Shown: positions 35,314-47,739 of the stretch, in pieces
Position numbering within the stretch: the first letter of the stretch is position 1
Layout: each line of letters starts with the position of its first letter
NCBI GenBank assembly: GCA_008692225.1
Contig: VICG01000004.1
Coordinates: 558,501 to 622,500 of the forward strand
Length of the DNA stretch: 64,000 nucleotides
Source: Monilinia fructicola
Lineage: Eukaryota; Ascomycota; Leotiomycetes; Helotiales; Sclerotiniaceae
Direction of reading: 5' to 3'
Made by a program: the position numbers and the translations under genes
The notes under the pieces: model-generated
Database searches by the model: none
The model's input: the letters and a program-made list of their open reading frames with translations, nothing else
Told to the model about the DNA's origin: nothing

Positions 35314-36667
35314 TTATTGCAACTTAGCCTTCAAGATATCCTTCAAAGTAACTGCATCAGCAGCAAACTTGCTGATACCTTCTCTCAACTTCTCAACAGC
35401 CATAACATCCTCGTTGAATGCAAATCTGAACTCAGCCTCGTCATCAATGTAGGTCAATTTCTCGATATCCAAACTGCTAGCGTTCTCAGCAACCAACTTC
35501 TTGGGGACAGGCTCGTTGGAGTTGATCAACTCCTCCAACAAGTTTGGTGAAATGGTGAGGTAATCACATCCAGCAAGTTCAGTGATTTCACCAGTGTTAC
35601 GGAAAGAAGCTCCCATAACAATAGTCTTGTATCCGAATTTCTTGTAGTAATCGAAGATGGCCTTGACGGATTCAACACCTGGGTCCTCTTGAGCAGAGTA
35701 GGTCTTTCCGGTAGAAGCCTTGTACCAATCGAGGATACGGCCAACGAATGGGGAGATGAGGAAAGCACCGGCTTCAGCAGCAGCAACGGCTTGAGTCTTG
35801 GAGAAGAGGAGAGTGAGGTTGGTGTTGATTCCGTGATCGCGTTGGAGGATGCGGGCAGCTTGGATACCTTCCCAGGTGGAGGCAATCTTGATCAAGACGC
35901 GGGACTTGTCAATTCCCTCTGATTTGTAAAGCTAGATAGGAAATGTTTGTTAGCTTCGGGCTTCATTGTGGTCAAGATAAAATTGTTCCGTAGAACATCA
36001 ACAAGATAGAGATACGACATACATCGATAATGCGAAGAGCCTTGTTGATAGTAGCCTTGGTATCGAAGGAGAAACGGGCATCAACCTCAGTTGAAACCTT
36101 TCCTGGAACGACCTTCAAGATTTCTTTACCGAATTCAACGAGAAGACGATCGAGGGTAGCATCAGTCTTCTTTTCGAGGTCACCCTCTTGTTCCTTGCCG
36201 TATGCGACTGCGTTGTCGATGAGTTTAGCATATTCGGCCTTCTTGGAGGCGGCGAGAATCAAAGATGGGTTGGTGGTAGCATCTTGTGGCTTATATTTGG
36301 CAATGGCTGATGATATGATTAGTTGATTGATGAGGGGAATGGTGGCGAGATATTGTGTAAAGATGAGAACATACAAGCAAAGTCACCTAACGAAGAATAC
36401 GAGTCAGTAAGAGATTCAAGTGGAAGCGATGATGATGAATAGGATGGACGGGGATTGAGAACTTACCAGAGTCAGAGACGACGGTCTATTATAATGGATC
36501 AATGATTAGCAGACTGTCCTCCAAGTATATCCTCAAATTCCATCGACGCCCATCCATCTCCACCGGACCCGAGTGATCCGTATCCTGAGCACGAAGCAAA
36601 GAAAACAGATAGGAGATTACCAACTTACGGTGCCAGAAGCTTTGAGTTGATCTAAAGACGAAGACAT
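35314..36667 (-). CDS. TAL1: transaldolase
   Basis: Cytosolic enzyme of the non-oxidative pentose phosphate pathway; transfers a dihydroxyacetone unit from sedoheptulose 7-phosphate to glyceraldehyde 3-phosphate. Five exons on the minus strand: 36667-36629, 36485-36467, 36386-36375, 36306-36023, 35931-35314, all with GT-AG introns; summed length 972 nt = 323 residues, exactly the family size. The start [13 protein letters not shown] is the usual fungal N-terminus. Motifs: [37 protein letters not shown], the Schiff-base lysine in [46 protein letters not shown] and [11 protein letters not shown]. No frame defects. Exon 3 is only 12 nt and exon 2 only 19 nt, so the first 23 codons are spread over three tiny exons, a structure that may allow splicing control. 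Confidence 0.97.
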
Positions 36668-39534
36668 GATTATAAAATGGATTGTTGGAAAGGGAAGGGT
36701 ATCTTTGTGTTTGTGATGTTTGAAGGTTGTATGTGAAATGAAGCGTTGGGATTGAAGAGTGGTATGATGGAAATTGCGAGAAGGCGGGTGGGTATGAAAG
36801 AGTTTTTATGTCATTGAGATGATCGGAGAAGAAGGTAAATGTAGCTTTTGTTTTCCATTTCAACCCCTCGGCGTCATATGGTGGGGTCGAAATAAATGGG
36901 ACATCGGGATTTAAGTGGCTGAGGGAGGAATCGGATATGTGATGACTAATCGAGGAGCATGACAGAGGACAGAGGAAGGAAAAGTCGCGGGTGGATGGAT
37001 GGATGGATGGATGGATGGGTGGATGGCATGGCACAGTATAGCAAGCACACCTTGTTGGATCGTGATGTTTGATTCGTAGGAGAAGGAGGAAGGGTAAGGG
37101 GTAAGGAGGAAGAGGCAGAGGAAGAGGAAGAGGAAGGGGGATGATTTATTAATATAAGTCAGTGGTCAGGAGAGAAAGGGAAGAAAGGTAAAGTAGCTTG
37201 ATTCAAGTCAAGGTGATTAGAGAGGTAAGGAAGGTTATGAGAGGAAAGAGAATGAAAGAAGAGAAGAGAAGAGAATGATATAATTAAGAGTTACTTAGAT
37301 ATGTATATATAATAGTAAATAAAATAATATAAAGATAATTTTATAATTAATATCTAGTATTTAATCAGTATCTAATTAATATCTATTGAAGATATAACAA
37401 TACTTAATTAATATCTAATAATATCTAGTATTTAATATCTAATCGACATCTATTTAATATCTAACATCTAATATGTAATATCTAATATATAATAACATTT
37501 AAAATATAATATCTAAGATATAACATCTAGTATATAATATTTAACATCTAATATCTAATATCTAATATCTAGTATCTAGTATTTAGTATCTAGTATCTAG
37601 TATCTAGTATCTAATATCTACTTTCTAATATAAATAAATAGACTTATAAGAAATAAAATAATGAGTATAGTATAATATAATATAAAAAAAATAGTTCTTT
37701 TAATATAATATCCAGTATACGAAGTAGAATGTTAATAGAATTACAAGTAGAACATAATTAATCTATTAATATACTCGAGGCCGTTTAAATAATTCTCTAT
37801 TTTTATTCTATCTACTTAACTTAATATTATATCATTATATTCTCATTCGAATAGTTAGTTTATATATTTGAATATATATAAAAATACATTCACATAGATA
37901 TTGTTCTCTTTTCTTCTCCTTCCTCTTTTCTTTCCTTCCCTTCCCTTTCTTTCCATTCCCTTTCCTTCCATTCCTCTCCTTCCTTTCCTTCTCCTTTACC
38001 AAAACATTCATTCTTCCTCCTTCATCCCTCATTCACAATCCATCCATCCCACTTATTGTATATTTGGTACATCCTGCCTCCCATAACCGATGTCGCCACA
38101 TTCCACCCTCCACCCGTGCACCACACTCAAATCATCCGGGAACCTCCTTTTCCCACCCGAGTCATCCATCCATCCATCCATCCATCCATCCCACCTGGGC
38201 ATCCAATGACCAGCCACCCGCCACTCCCCGTTCCTCCGAACTCTTCCCACCAAAGACCGAATGCTGAGCGGGTCTAGAATGAAGTCCAAAAGTGTAAGCA
38301 GAGATTGAGCTGCCCGTCAACAGTGTTCGGTGAGGACAATGTTGTCGACGTTTGTCTCAGAATGGGCAGGAATGGGCAAGAATGGGCACAAGAGGAATGA
38401 GGGCGAAGTTTATTTTTGATGCTTCCGTTGAATCCATCCCCGTCACTAATACCGTCGCGTTCAGGTCACAGCATAAGGTACGAAGGTAGGTAGGTCTGTG
38501 TTAGGTATCGTATGTGGTATTCTGTCTTCTGTACTCTGTATTATAGTTCTAATGCCAAGATGATCATAATGCGAGCAAGTAGCTAAATCCGACCGAAGAT
38601 ATCTATACACCGATCATCAATATTGAAGAAATTCAGTCCTTGAGTTATGGAGTTTCATATACAGAGGAGGTATTGTGATTCCAAATCTTGAAGAGAATCA
38701 ACGTCATGATTTTATACTTTTCTCATGGATAAATGATTAATTATATCATCCTTCCAGCAGGGTCTATGATTCTGATAACCTAGGTACCTGGGTGATATCA
38801 ACAAATACTCAATCATTTCAATCATTCCAATCATTCCAATCATTCCAATCATTCCAATCATTCCAATCATTCCAATCCTTCTAATCATTCCAACCATCCT
38901 ACATCAATAGGAAGTTTCCCATCGATGGAAGAGCAAAAAGATGAAAATAGTATCCAAAGTCAATACCACCAGTTACTCGTGGACAAGGAGGATAACTAGA
39001 GTAGAAGGTTTCCATATGACGATGGAAACTGATGCAAAGAATTATCAACGATACATCATTTTCAACCAATAGGGTTTCGGGGAATCGATGGCAGAAGTGG
39101 TAATGGCATGGAGGAACACATCCATTAGCAGTAACATTGACCTTGTACGTGGTCAGATCTTACAGTACAAAATCAAATGACGAAATGTTGTCGATGAAGA
39201 TATCCACTGCAAAAGGCAAAGGCAAGGAAGGATTGGAACAGAATACATACAAAGTACTGTATTGATTGATGGCATCGGTGATAGGATTTGGAGAATATGG
39301 GAATATAGGAATATGAGAATATGAGAATGTGTACATGTGTGAATGTGTGAATATATGAGTATGATATTATTCCCTAATATCATTTATCTTTTCTAACTCC
39401 TGATCAATATATTAATGCCATCTGTTGCAAAGCAATTATCATCGCCATACAATAATAATAATAACCTTATTTCAACGTGACATCTTCGAAGGACTATACT
39501 CAACGTCACTCGTTCAAAATCATTGATGAATTTA
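36668..39534. other. upstream region of transaldolase, satellite-like AT block and repeats
   Basis: (GGAT)n at 36990-37027; GA-rich tract 37070-37140; 37320-37640 is AT-rich with many copies of TATCTAATA/TATCTAGTA; a TTCC/CCTTTT tract at 37905-38000; (CCAT)n at 38166-38192; nine-base TCATTCCAA repeated about eight times at 38811-38890; GGAATATGAGAATA repeats at 39295-39335. No gene supported. Confidence 0.55.
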
Positions 39535-39763
39535 CTTGGTGTTGTTTTGGGTCTATGCCAGGATAAAAATTAATTGAAAACGGAATGTTTTTTAAAAAAT
39601 CATAATAAATCAACGAATCGATTGAAAATTATAAATAATTCTTTGTAGTATTATTGAAAATAAAAATAAACGTTTAGTATATTTAAATTCTTAAAAATGA
39701 AAGTTTTAAAATATATACTATTTGTAAAACTTTACCCCGGTATAAACCTAAAACAATACTAAA
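39535..39763. mobile_element. MITE, family copy 2 (229 bp)
   Basis: Left end CTTGGTGTTGTTTTGGGTCT at 39535; right end is the inverted copy with G/C to A/T changes (CCTAAAACAATACTAAA). The interior matches copies 1 and 3. Confidence 0.75.
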
Positions 39764-39878
39764 TAAAAGGATATTCATCTTAAGATTTACTACATCTACC
39801 TACTATTTATATATCTATCTACTTAGGTATCTATTAGTATTACCTTAATATAATGAAAAGGCGAATAAGGCATATATA

Positions 39879-39915
<37 letters not shown>

Positions 39916-40027
39916 TATTATATATATATATATGTATAAATATATTATTATTACTTCAAGGGTCCCTTCTTCCTTTACTAAGCATTACTACTTACTCCCG
40001 GTGATCTCTCTTTTCAACTCTCATCCC

Positions 40028-40280
40028 AATGGTGTTGTTTTGGGCCTATGCCAGAGTAAAAATCTATAAAATAGTATATCTTTTAAATTCTTTTTTATAT
40101 ATTATAAAACTTCCATTTTTAAGAATCTAGATGTACTAAACGTTTATTCTTAAATTTAATAATACTATAAAGCATTATTTATAATTTTTAATAAATTCAT
40201 TGGTTTTTTATTATTTTTTAAAATAAATTAAGTTTTTTATTAATTTTTATCCTAATATAGACTCAAAACAACACACCAAG
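40028..40280. mobile_element. MITE, family copy 3 (253 bp)
   Basis: Left end ATGGTGTTGTTTTGGGCCTA; right end ...AGACTCAAAACAACACACCAAG. The interior is inverted relative to copies 1 and 2: the TAAACGTTTATT and ATAAAGCATTATTTATA blocks appear in the opposite order and strand. Confidence 0.75.
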
Positions 40281-40379
40281 TATAAAAAACTATAGAAAAT
40301 AATATCAATCGACCTTCTCGTTACCAATTACAAGGTTTAAATTATCAACGTTACCGTGCGTTAGCGCCATCAGCCAGTA

Positions 40380-40785
40380 TAGTAGAACCTGGTTATACCA
40401 GACTTGATTATATTAGAATCCTAATTATATCGGAATCTTTTTCATTTATACTTTATTCTATATAGAAGTAATGGAATTTTCGAATATAATGGAATATCGT
40501 TATATTTTTATAAAATTTTAATATAAAAAAGGTTTTTTAATATAAATTTATATAAGATTATTAATTAATATATAATGATTTACTAAAAAAAAGTTTATTA
40601 TATAATCTTATCAAAATGCCAATTTGTATAAATTGTATAAATCTGTATAATATCGTATCAAATTGTATAATTCTTGTATAAATCCTATATAATTTTTTTT
40701 TATGCATACTTGATCATACCGGAATCCTGGTTATTCCGGATCTAATTGGCCGAAATTCTTCGTCCGGTATAACCAGGTTCTACTG
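40380..40785. mobile_element. 406-bp pogo/Tigger-like MITE
   Basis: Left end TAGTAGAACCTGGTTATACC at 40380; right end is its inverse ...GGTATAACCAGGTTCTACTG ending 40785; TA at 40378-40379 and 40786-40787. About 23 bp of TIR match. AT-rich interior, no frame. It shares termini with the element at 14157-15426. Confidence 0.85.
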
Positions 40786-41002
40786 TATCTCATTATCATT
40801 GGCGAACCTTCTTCAGCCTTCTCCAGCCTTCTCCAGCATTGTCTAGCCTCATATCTTCAAAATTTCAACTCCTCAGCCTCATCACAAACTTCAACATTCC
40901 GAATTCAAACACAAAGCTTCACAATAACAAATCCCCTTCCCGTCACATCCTCACACACAACTGCCATGCTCCCCAGGTAACATTAATCAATCAGCCATCA
41001 AA

Positions 41003-42117
41003 ATGGCACAATTCATACCCCGCACCGCCTTCCCCCAACAAGTCTCTCTCCCCCGCTCCTATTACCTAGGCCATCATGCATCCGGACTCTCACGAATGAA
41101 AACAATGCTCTCATCCATCGACCTCATAATAGAATGTCGGGATTATCGCGTCCCCCTCACATCCCGAAACCCACTCTTCGAGCAATCCCTCGCAGGACGA
41201 GAAAGGGTAATCGTGTACACGAAGCGAGATTTAGGAAGTCACGGTTCAGCGGTCGATAAAAAGGTGAGAGGTTTCCACATCGAGATAAATCTATAAATCT
41301 ATAAATCTGCAAATAATCAACATCCTAACACCATCCCCCAAAGCGAGAAAACATAATCAAACACTGGCACCACCCCTCCCCGACCCTCTTCTCAAACCAC
41401 AAATCCAAACCCGACATCCAGACCATCCTCACCCTCTGCAAACAACATGCTCTCGCCCACGATTCCCTCACCGGCTCCCGGATCCTCATCGTGGGCATGC
41501 CCAATGTAGGGAAATCTTCTCTCCTAAACGCTCTCCGCATGGCCGGCGTCAACAGAGGCAAAGCCGCATTTACGGGTGCCCAACCAGGGATCACGCGCAA
41601 AATCGCCTCGGGAGTGAAGATCGTCGACCCGGATCCCGAAATGGGGACCGAGGGTGTGTATCTCGTAGATACGCCGGGGGTCTTCGTCCCTTTTGTGCCG
41701 GACACGGAGAGCATGTTGAAATTGGCGCTGGTGGGGAGCGTCAAGGATACGATCATTGCGCCGACGACGCTGGCGGATTATTTGCTGTTTCACATTAACT
41801 TGCAGGTGGGAGGGGGGGTGTACAGAGAGTATTGCGGAGAAACGAATGATGTGGTGGAGTTTTTGGAGGGGGTTTGTCGGAAGACGGGGCGGTTGGGGAA
41901 GGGGGGTGTGCCGGATTTGGAGGCCGCGGCGCTGTGGGTTGTGCAGAGGTGGAGGCAGGGGAATTTGGGGAGGTTTGTTTTGGATGAGGTGGAGGTGGAT
42001 GGGTTGGAGAAGAAGGTAGCGGAGGAGGTGAGGATGAGTGTTAGCCAGGCGCGGAAGCAGGCGAAGGATACTCAGAGGATGAGGGCTAAGGCGAGGAAAT
42101 CGGATTCGATGAGTTGA
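41003..42117 (+). CDS. MTG1: mitochondrial ribosome-assembly GTPase MTG1
   Basis: Circularly permuted YlqF/MTG1-family GTPase needed for mitochondrial large-subunit assembly. Exon 1 41003-41263, intron 41264-41343 (80 nt, GTGAGA...AAAG), exon 2 41344-42117; 344 residues. The permuted order is visible: SIDLIIECRDYRVPLTSRNP near residues 36-55, G4-type YTKRDL at about 72, then G1 GMPNVGKSSLLNALR, G2 region GAQPGITRKIASGVKI, and G3 YLVDTPGVFVP. The C-terminal domain has LADYLLFHIN, YCGETNDVVEFLEGVCRKTG, GGVPDLEAAALWVVQRWRQG and GRFVLDEV. The N-terminus FIPRTAFPQQVSLPRSYYLG is basic and fits a mitochondrial presequence. Start context is CAAAATGG. The frame is intact even though exon 2 contains a G7 run. 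Confidence 0.96.
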
Positions 42118-44600
42118 GGTTGGGGGTGTCTAGGTCTCTCTGATTGATCAGTACCCACCGCTTCACTCGGATATTCCTCTCCCGCCAGTACAATGATTCT
42201 GATATGACCCCTCCCGACACCCAGCCATGTCTTCACCAGCCACGCCAAACAAATGATTAAAAACACTCCCTTAAATTCCTCGCTTAAATCCCCAATTTGA
42301 AACCCGAAAAATATCTATATCTATACATATGCATTTGGAATACAACAATCCTCAAACCATCCCTACTAAATATATCCCCGCCTTCTCTCATCTCATAATC
42401 GCAAGCATAGCGCCGACAAACACACCGCCAAATCAACCAAATCTTACCCCGAAGTTCTCGAGTTGTGTATCTAAAGCGCTTTATGGGATGGGAATTCGGG
42501 CTACCTAATTTAAACTGCGGTATTGTATCATCCCTGATAGAGCAGCTGGGCCCTGAAAGGCGAAGGGACCATCGAAATGCAAAGGCCGCATCGCGAGACC
42601 CTGTGACCGTGGCCCCATGGCTGTCTTGTGTGATGACGACGGTGAACATGTGGTGCGAAGAGAACAGGGACCAGAATTAGCACGTTGCTTATCCTGGCGA
42701 TCCTCGCACCGACGCCCGCACGCGAAACTCTCCTGCCGTTCGCCTCGTCCTGCGTCCGCGTGATGCGTTGCGCTTGATGGCTCTGTTTCTTCTTTTGCGG
42801 ACGTTGTCGTGGCCTCTGGTTGTGGGTGTGTGTGGATGGTTGGCTGTTGTATGGGATCTTGGTTTTATACAGTATATATATGTAGCATAATATAATATCA
42901 TATCATACCCACCCAAATGTCTCCATATACTCTTGGCTTTCTCATCAATCACATCAGCGATCCCGGCAAATCATACAGTTAGAGTGGGAGCGAGCGGTTT
43001 GTTTATTGCGTGTGTGGGAATTCATCGTAGACGTAGGCGGGATGAAGGAGAGTAGTCTTATCCCGTGCTGTGACTAGTAAACGCCCGTAAAACGGCGACG
43101 GACATCAAAACATTAGTTGCCACTTCCTTGCGTATACCGCTAGGGTTATCCGTCGTCGAATGGATCTCACCGAACTCAACACTGCGGGAAATATATTCCA
43201 ATGCTCAAACCGGATCGGACATAAACATCCCCCATCCCGATGACGCACGCTAAGAATATCCATCCCCGGTCCGAATTGAGGAGCAAACGTTCGTTCCAGA
43301 TCAGAGTCCAGGATGTGGGTATATTTCCCATGGGATTGAGTGTTATCGTCAGATGACAGACTGTTGGTGATGTATCATTTGGTAGGATGGACGAAGAGCG
43401 CTTCAGGATGTTTCGCACGGATCGATATGCGGGATGCGACGAATGCTGAGCACAAGACTGGGCTTGTCTGACTGTGCTGTTGGTGTGATTCTTGGAAGAT
43501 TTTAGATCTTCCTGCATGGTGCTCTGATGGTTGAAGGAATGGCCTGATTAGAATGGAAGGGAGGTGCAAGGTCTTGATTTTTGCTCCTGGATTTCTCGAG
43601 AGACCTGGGGGCTGCTTGCATGCTAGGCATAGCATGTATAGAGCTATTTAATTTTATCCATGGAAGTAGATAGGACTGTTGAATGGGGGCTCGCCTCTTT
43701 ACTTGTTGGTTATGTGGACTGTTGAAGTGGAGGTGTGCAGAGGTATTGAGTAGGAAGGAGGTAGTATGATGGATTCGCTAATTACCGAGGTAACCTTATG
43801 GAAGATGGTTCTTTGTCAGTTGAAGCGCGTGGTTAGAGTTCCTGGGCGGGGTATTGCTTGATAGCTAGTTGTTAAGTGTGGAAAATTGATTGGTCTTGGA
43901 ATGGGAATGTTATATCTCACATTTAGGATACTGGGAAAATCTTCTCTTCATCATCATCGTCTTCTTCTTCTTCTTCTTCTTCTTCTTCTTCTTCTTCTTC
44001 TTCTTCTTCTTCTTCTTCTTCTTCTTCTTCTTCTTGAGAAATTACAACAAAGGCATACCAACTCTAGCATGATCCATCCACAGATTAACTTCCCATCCCA
44101 CCAAATATATCCAATAAGTCCACCCCTCCACCTACGATATATGCAAGTAACTCTTGCGAAACGTGACAGGAAACTGATTCCGTGCAATTTGCGAAGCGCC
44201 GTACGAATAACACGACTAATTATAAGCATACTAACCGCACCAGCTCTTTGAAGCCCCTATAAAATCCTCCACCCCATAGACCTCACGGAGAAAAACCACG
44301 AAGATCCCAGCAACAGAGATTCAAGAATTTCATTGAAACGTCAACCCACTAAGTTGTAACCAGCACCAACAAACGAACAACGTCGCGCGCGCGCATGATT
44401 GACTTGGAACTCCCCCACGTGGCCACCGCGTCTCACGATGGAAAACGCTCATCTGCATGAACAGGAGCAGGATTCGCTTGTTTCTGATGATTTATGGAGC
44501 TGGAGATGTTTCGACGCAGGGTTGCGGGATCGTTCTCATCATTGCCCGCGTCGGTTAGTAGGCTGGGGAGTCTGGCGCGTACATTTTACCGCCAGGTACG
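42118..44600. other. intergenic region with a (TTC)25 array
   Basis: Normal composition, weak frames on both strands without motifs. 43961-44035 is a (TTC)25 microsatellite, opposite in orientation to the (GAA)41 at 9702. A short GC-rich frame at 44438-44623 (MENAHLHEQEQDSLVSDD...) is unsupported. Composition falls sharply to AT-rich at about 44600. Confidence 0.5.
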
Positions 44601-45789
44601 ACTATTATAGCATTTGCATCTAGTATTTTGCTATATGTATACTAGCAATCTGTTAAAGTTTAAAATATCAATGGCATTATTTGTATAATAGGAGTTAGCG
44701 TTGATTAATAGTCTACTTTTTACAAGTTTGTTTTGCTAATTTTCGGTTATTAAGCGAGGTTTAGTAGAGTTAACTTATTTATTTACATGTATATAAGTGT
44801 TTTATAAGGCTTATTAATATTATCGTTGCTATGTCTATAGTCATTATTATTAAAATTGTTTAAAGTTAAGACGGTCGTTACGGAAGAAGTCGATAACAAT
44901 GTAGCCGATCTTGTTAGCGTGTTAGCAAAAGCGATGTCTTAGTATAGCTAATGTATTAGTAAAAGCGATATAGCTAATATACCGTATAAACAAATAGTTT
45001 AGATAGACTTAATAAAGATTAGCTTTATTGCCATTTATATTTTCAACTTGTATGGTATAAAAGTTCTAAATGAAATATATATTTTTATAGCGATAGTTAA
45101 GAGAGTATTATTAATAAAACAAAAGACTATACTTATAAGTAAGAAAGAAAAAGTAATACATTATCTTAAAATAATTTATTTTAAATAATAATAAAACGGT
45201 GTATTTTAATAAACTTATAATAAATAATATTAATAATATGAAGAAGTAAAATAATATTCAAGTAGGATTGAAAATAATACAATAGTATCTTAAAACCATC
45301 TTGAAGCTAATATAGTATTCTAGAAAGAGTTTCGATTATTTAATACAAACACTTAGAAGTATATTATATTCCTTATATAAAGTATGCCCTATATTAAAAA
45401 GTGAAATGGATTGTTTATAAGAATACTATATAATATTGATTCTCTAATAACGATATCTAAACTCACCTTCCTAGCTATACGCCAAGATTTCAAATTCGAG
45501 ATCCTAGCCCATTGGTTCTTGAAAATATTCATTTTCTTCGATGTGACAATTGAGTAATGTTTTGATTATTGGATCTTGGGCGTAGGAAAGTTTGAGGGGA
45601 GGTTAATGGTGGAATACAAATTAGAGATTTAGTTCCGGACCGTGACTGGCTTAAAGTGTGGTTATCATGTCATTCTTTAAGATGGGATTACTGGTGGATG
45701 AGAATCGTGTTTGTTTCACAGGTAATTGGGTGCCTTACTGATTAGTTGGACCTCCTATTTCAGTGAACACTTATAAAGTCTACCGTATG
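44601..45789. repeat. AT-rich decayed repeats
   Basis: 44868-45040 contains GGTCGTTACGGAAGAAGTCG and AGTTTAGATAGACTTAATAAAGATTAGCTT, also found at 49430-49590 and inverted near 60960-61145 and 61700-61930, so it is a dispersed repeat, possibly an LTR fragment. No frame survives. Confidence 0.5.
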
Positions 45790-46653
45790 CCCTACGGGAC
45801 CAGAATTCCTACAAAAAGCCAGTGAATCAACGTTTTTTCAAAAATATCATGTTTTATAAATATATGTGGGTATATATAAATGATCTAAATTATATTAATT
45901 TAACTATAAATAGTTAGAATTCTATTAGCTCCTTTAAAAGAAGCCTAAAATCTGTTAGTTTATTTAAAAGAAGCCTAAAATCTAGTAGTTTATCTATGGG
46001 TAGTCTAAAATCTATTAGTTTATCTATGGGTAGTCTAAAATCTGTTAGTTGGCTTAAAATGGATTAGTTTCGTTGAATAGCTTTAATATTCGATATACTA
46101 ATTCTTGAATACCTTCATTCTTTCATTCTTTCATTCTTTCAATCTTTCATTCTTTCATTCTTTCAATCTTTTATTCTTTCATTCTTTCAATCTTTCAATC
46201 TTTCAATCTTTTATTATATTAAAGGTAAGTTAAAATCATTTTGTTATTGAAATTCGAAAGGGTAAATTGCTTTTTTCATTCGCTTTCCCCCCCTATTTCT
46301 CGCTTTTTTCAACGTTAACACTTCAAATAGGCTCAACATCTTCGAATCTCTGAATAGCTTCAATAATAATAATAATAATGCTTATGATCGTGATCGTGAT
46401 TGTCCAAGTGATCGTCCAAGTGATCGTGATGCCTCCAAAAATGGATTAGCTCTTATAATAATAGAGTTTCGAGAGTCATACTAGCTAGTTATACTAGCTC
46501 GTCCTTCCACCTTTTAGTATATGAGCTATATGAAAGGATTCCTGCATAATTCTGCATAACTCTGCAACAAAAACAGGTAGATCGTGAGTGAAATTAGGTT
46601 TTTAACATAAGATTCACTGACTGTCGAAAGGTCAGAATTTTGGTCCCGTAGGG
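45790..46653. mobile_element. 864-bp TIR element with CCCTACGGGACC ends
   Basis: Left end CCCTACGGGACCAGAATTC at 45790, right end the inverse ...GAATTTTGGTCCCGTAGGG ending 46653; ATG stands immediately outside both ends (45787-45789, 46654-46656), a possible 3-bp target duplication. The inside has tandem copies of a ~33-bp unit (AAATCTATTAGTTTATCTAT, 45915-46070), an octamer TTTCATTC array (46107-46212) and an AATAAT run. No transposase frame. Confidence 0.7.
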
Positions 46654-47739
46654 ATGCTTGATTTTACGTGTGCTTCAGCTAATTTTTCATGAACTGACTG
46701 GATCATGGAACCAACTAATAACAGTTCGCGAGAAATGAGGGCTAGCCAGATTTATTTCTATTGCACATCTTAATTTTCCCACTTTGCGTAGTGCATAAGA
46801 ATCTAAGACTCAAGCTTGAATTATCATACCCTTAATAAACCAGCCCTATAGTTTTGAAACTTTTCGTATATCGTAGTATGTTTTTATATCAAATGATCAA
46901 AGCTTAATATCTCGATTTATTTTGAGAGGTTCGGGAACGTCAATTTCGACGTGGCCATCATATGGAACTACTTGATGGTTATGTGGGGTAACTGAATAGT
47001 TTTCTCGCTAGACTACGTGATTAGTCTTGAGCTAATCTGGTAGCTCCCGTCGCTTATGGATATGTTGCAAATCGTATTTTGTGTGGCTTGTATAGTCTTG
47101 CGCTATCTTATAGATTGATTGGCCAAGTAATTCTTGAGCGGGTTTTGATGATTAGTTCCCGTACCTGTAATTTTGTGTTGCATATCGTGTTTCCAGCAGT
47201 TTCTAGAGTACCTCGCTATGTGAGACTTGAACCAATTGTAATAATGTATACAGCTTTTGAATCATGATTTATATTTGATTTTTTGTACTAAATGCAATAT
47301 GTCATTAAAGCTTGAAGCCGCATTTAATAGTAATCCTCCGACTTCTTGGATTTTCGTTACACGTCTTATAATAAGTGATAGCCTAATACTAGAGACAGGT
47401 ATTAGAGAGAGTAGCTTTATATACGAAGAATGGAAACATTTCAGTAACTATTAATACTTTTAAGTAAGGCAATTCATAATAGTAATTGATTAACTATTGT
47501 TAAAAGTCTAAAGTAAATGATTATAAAAATTTTAAATACACCCTATATTACTTAATCTTAAGGAATATAAAATAAAATTTTATTTCTATTAAATTCATCT
47601 AATATAATAAAGAAAGAAGTCGATTATACAACCATTAAACAAATATATACTTTAATACTTTAAAACTAATAATATCATTCAAATGTATTATATTACTTAC
47701 CTAAATATATTATGTTATCTATATTCTTAATGTAAGGGG
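46654..47739. other. AT-leaning region without supported gene
   Basis: A frame at 47079-47267 has an ATG but no recognised motif. Composition becomes AT-rich after 47450. Confidence 0.4.

Noticed and set aside
36489..37034. 181-codon minus frame at the transaldolase 5' end
   Set aside because: Runs through transaldolase intron 1 and upstream repeats; the splice model explains the region better.
41325..41793. Minus frames of 143 and 89 codons
   Set aside because: Antisense shadows of MTG1 exon 2.
43886..44251. Poly-Leu/Phe frames and minus poly-Arg frame
   Set aside because: (TTC)n microsatellite.
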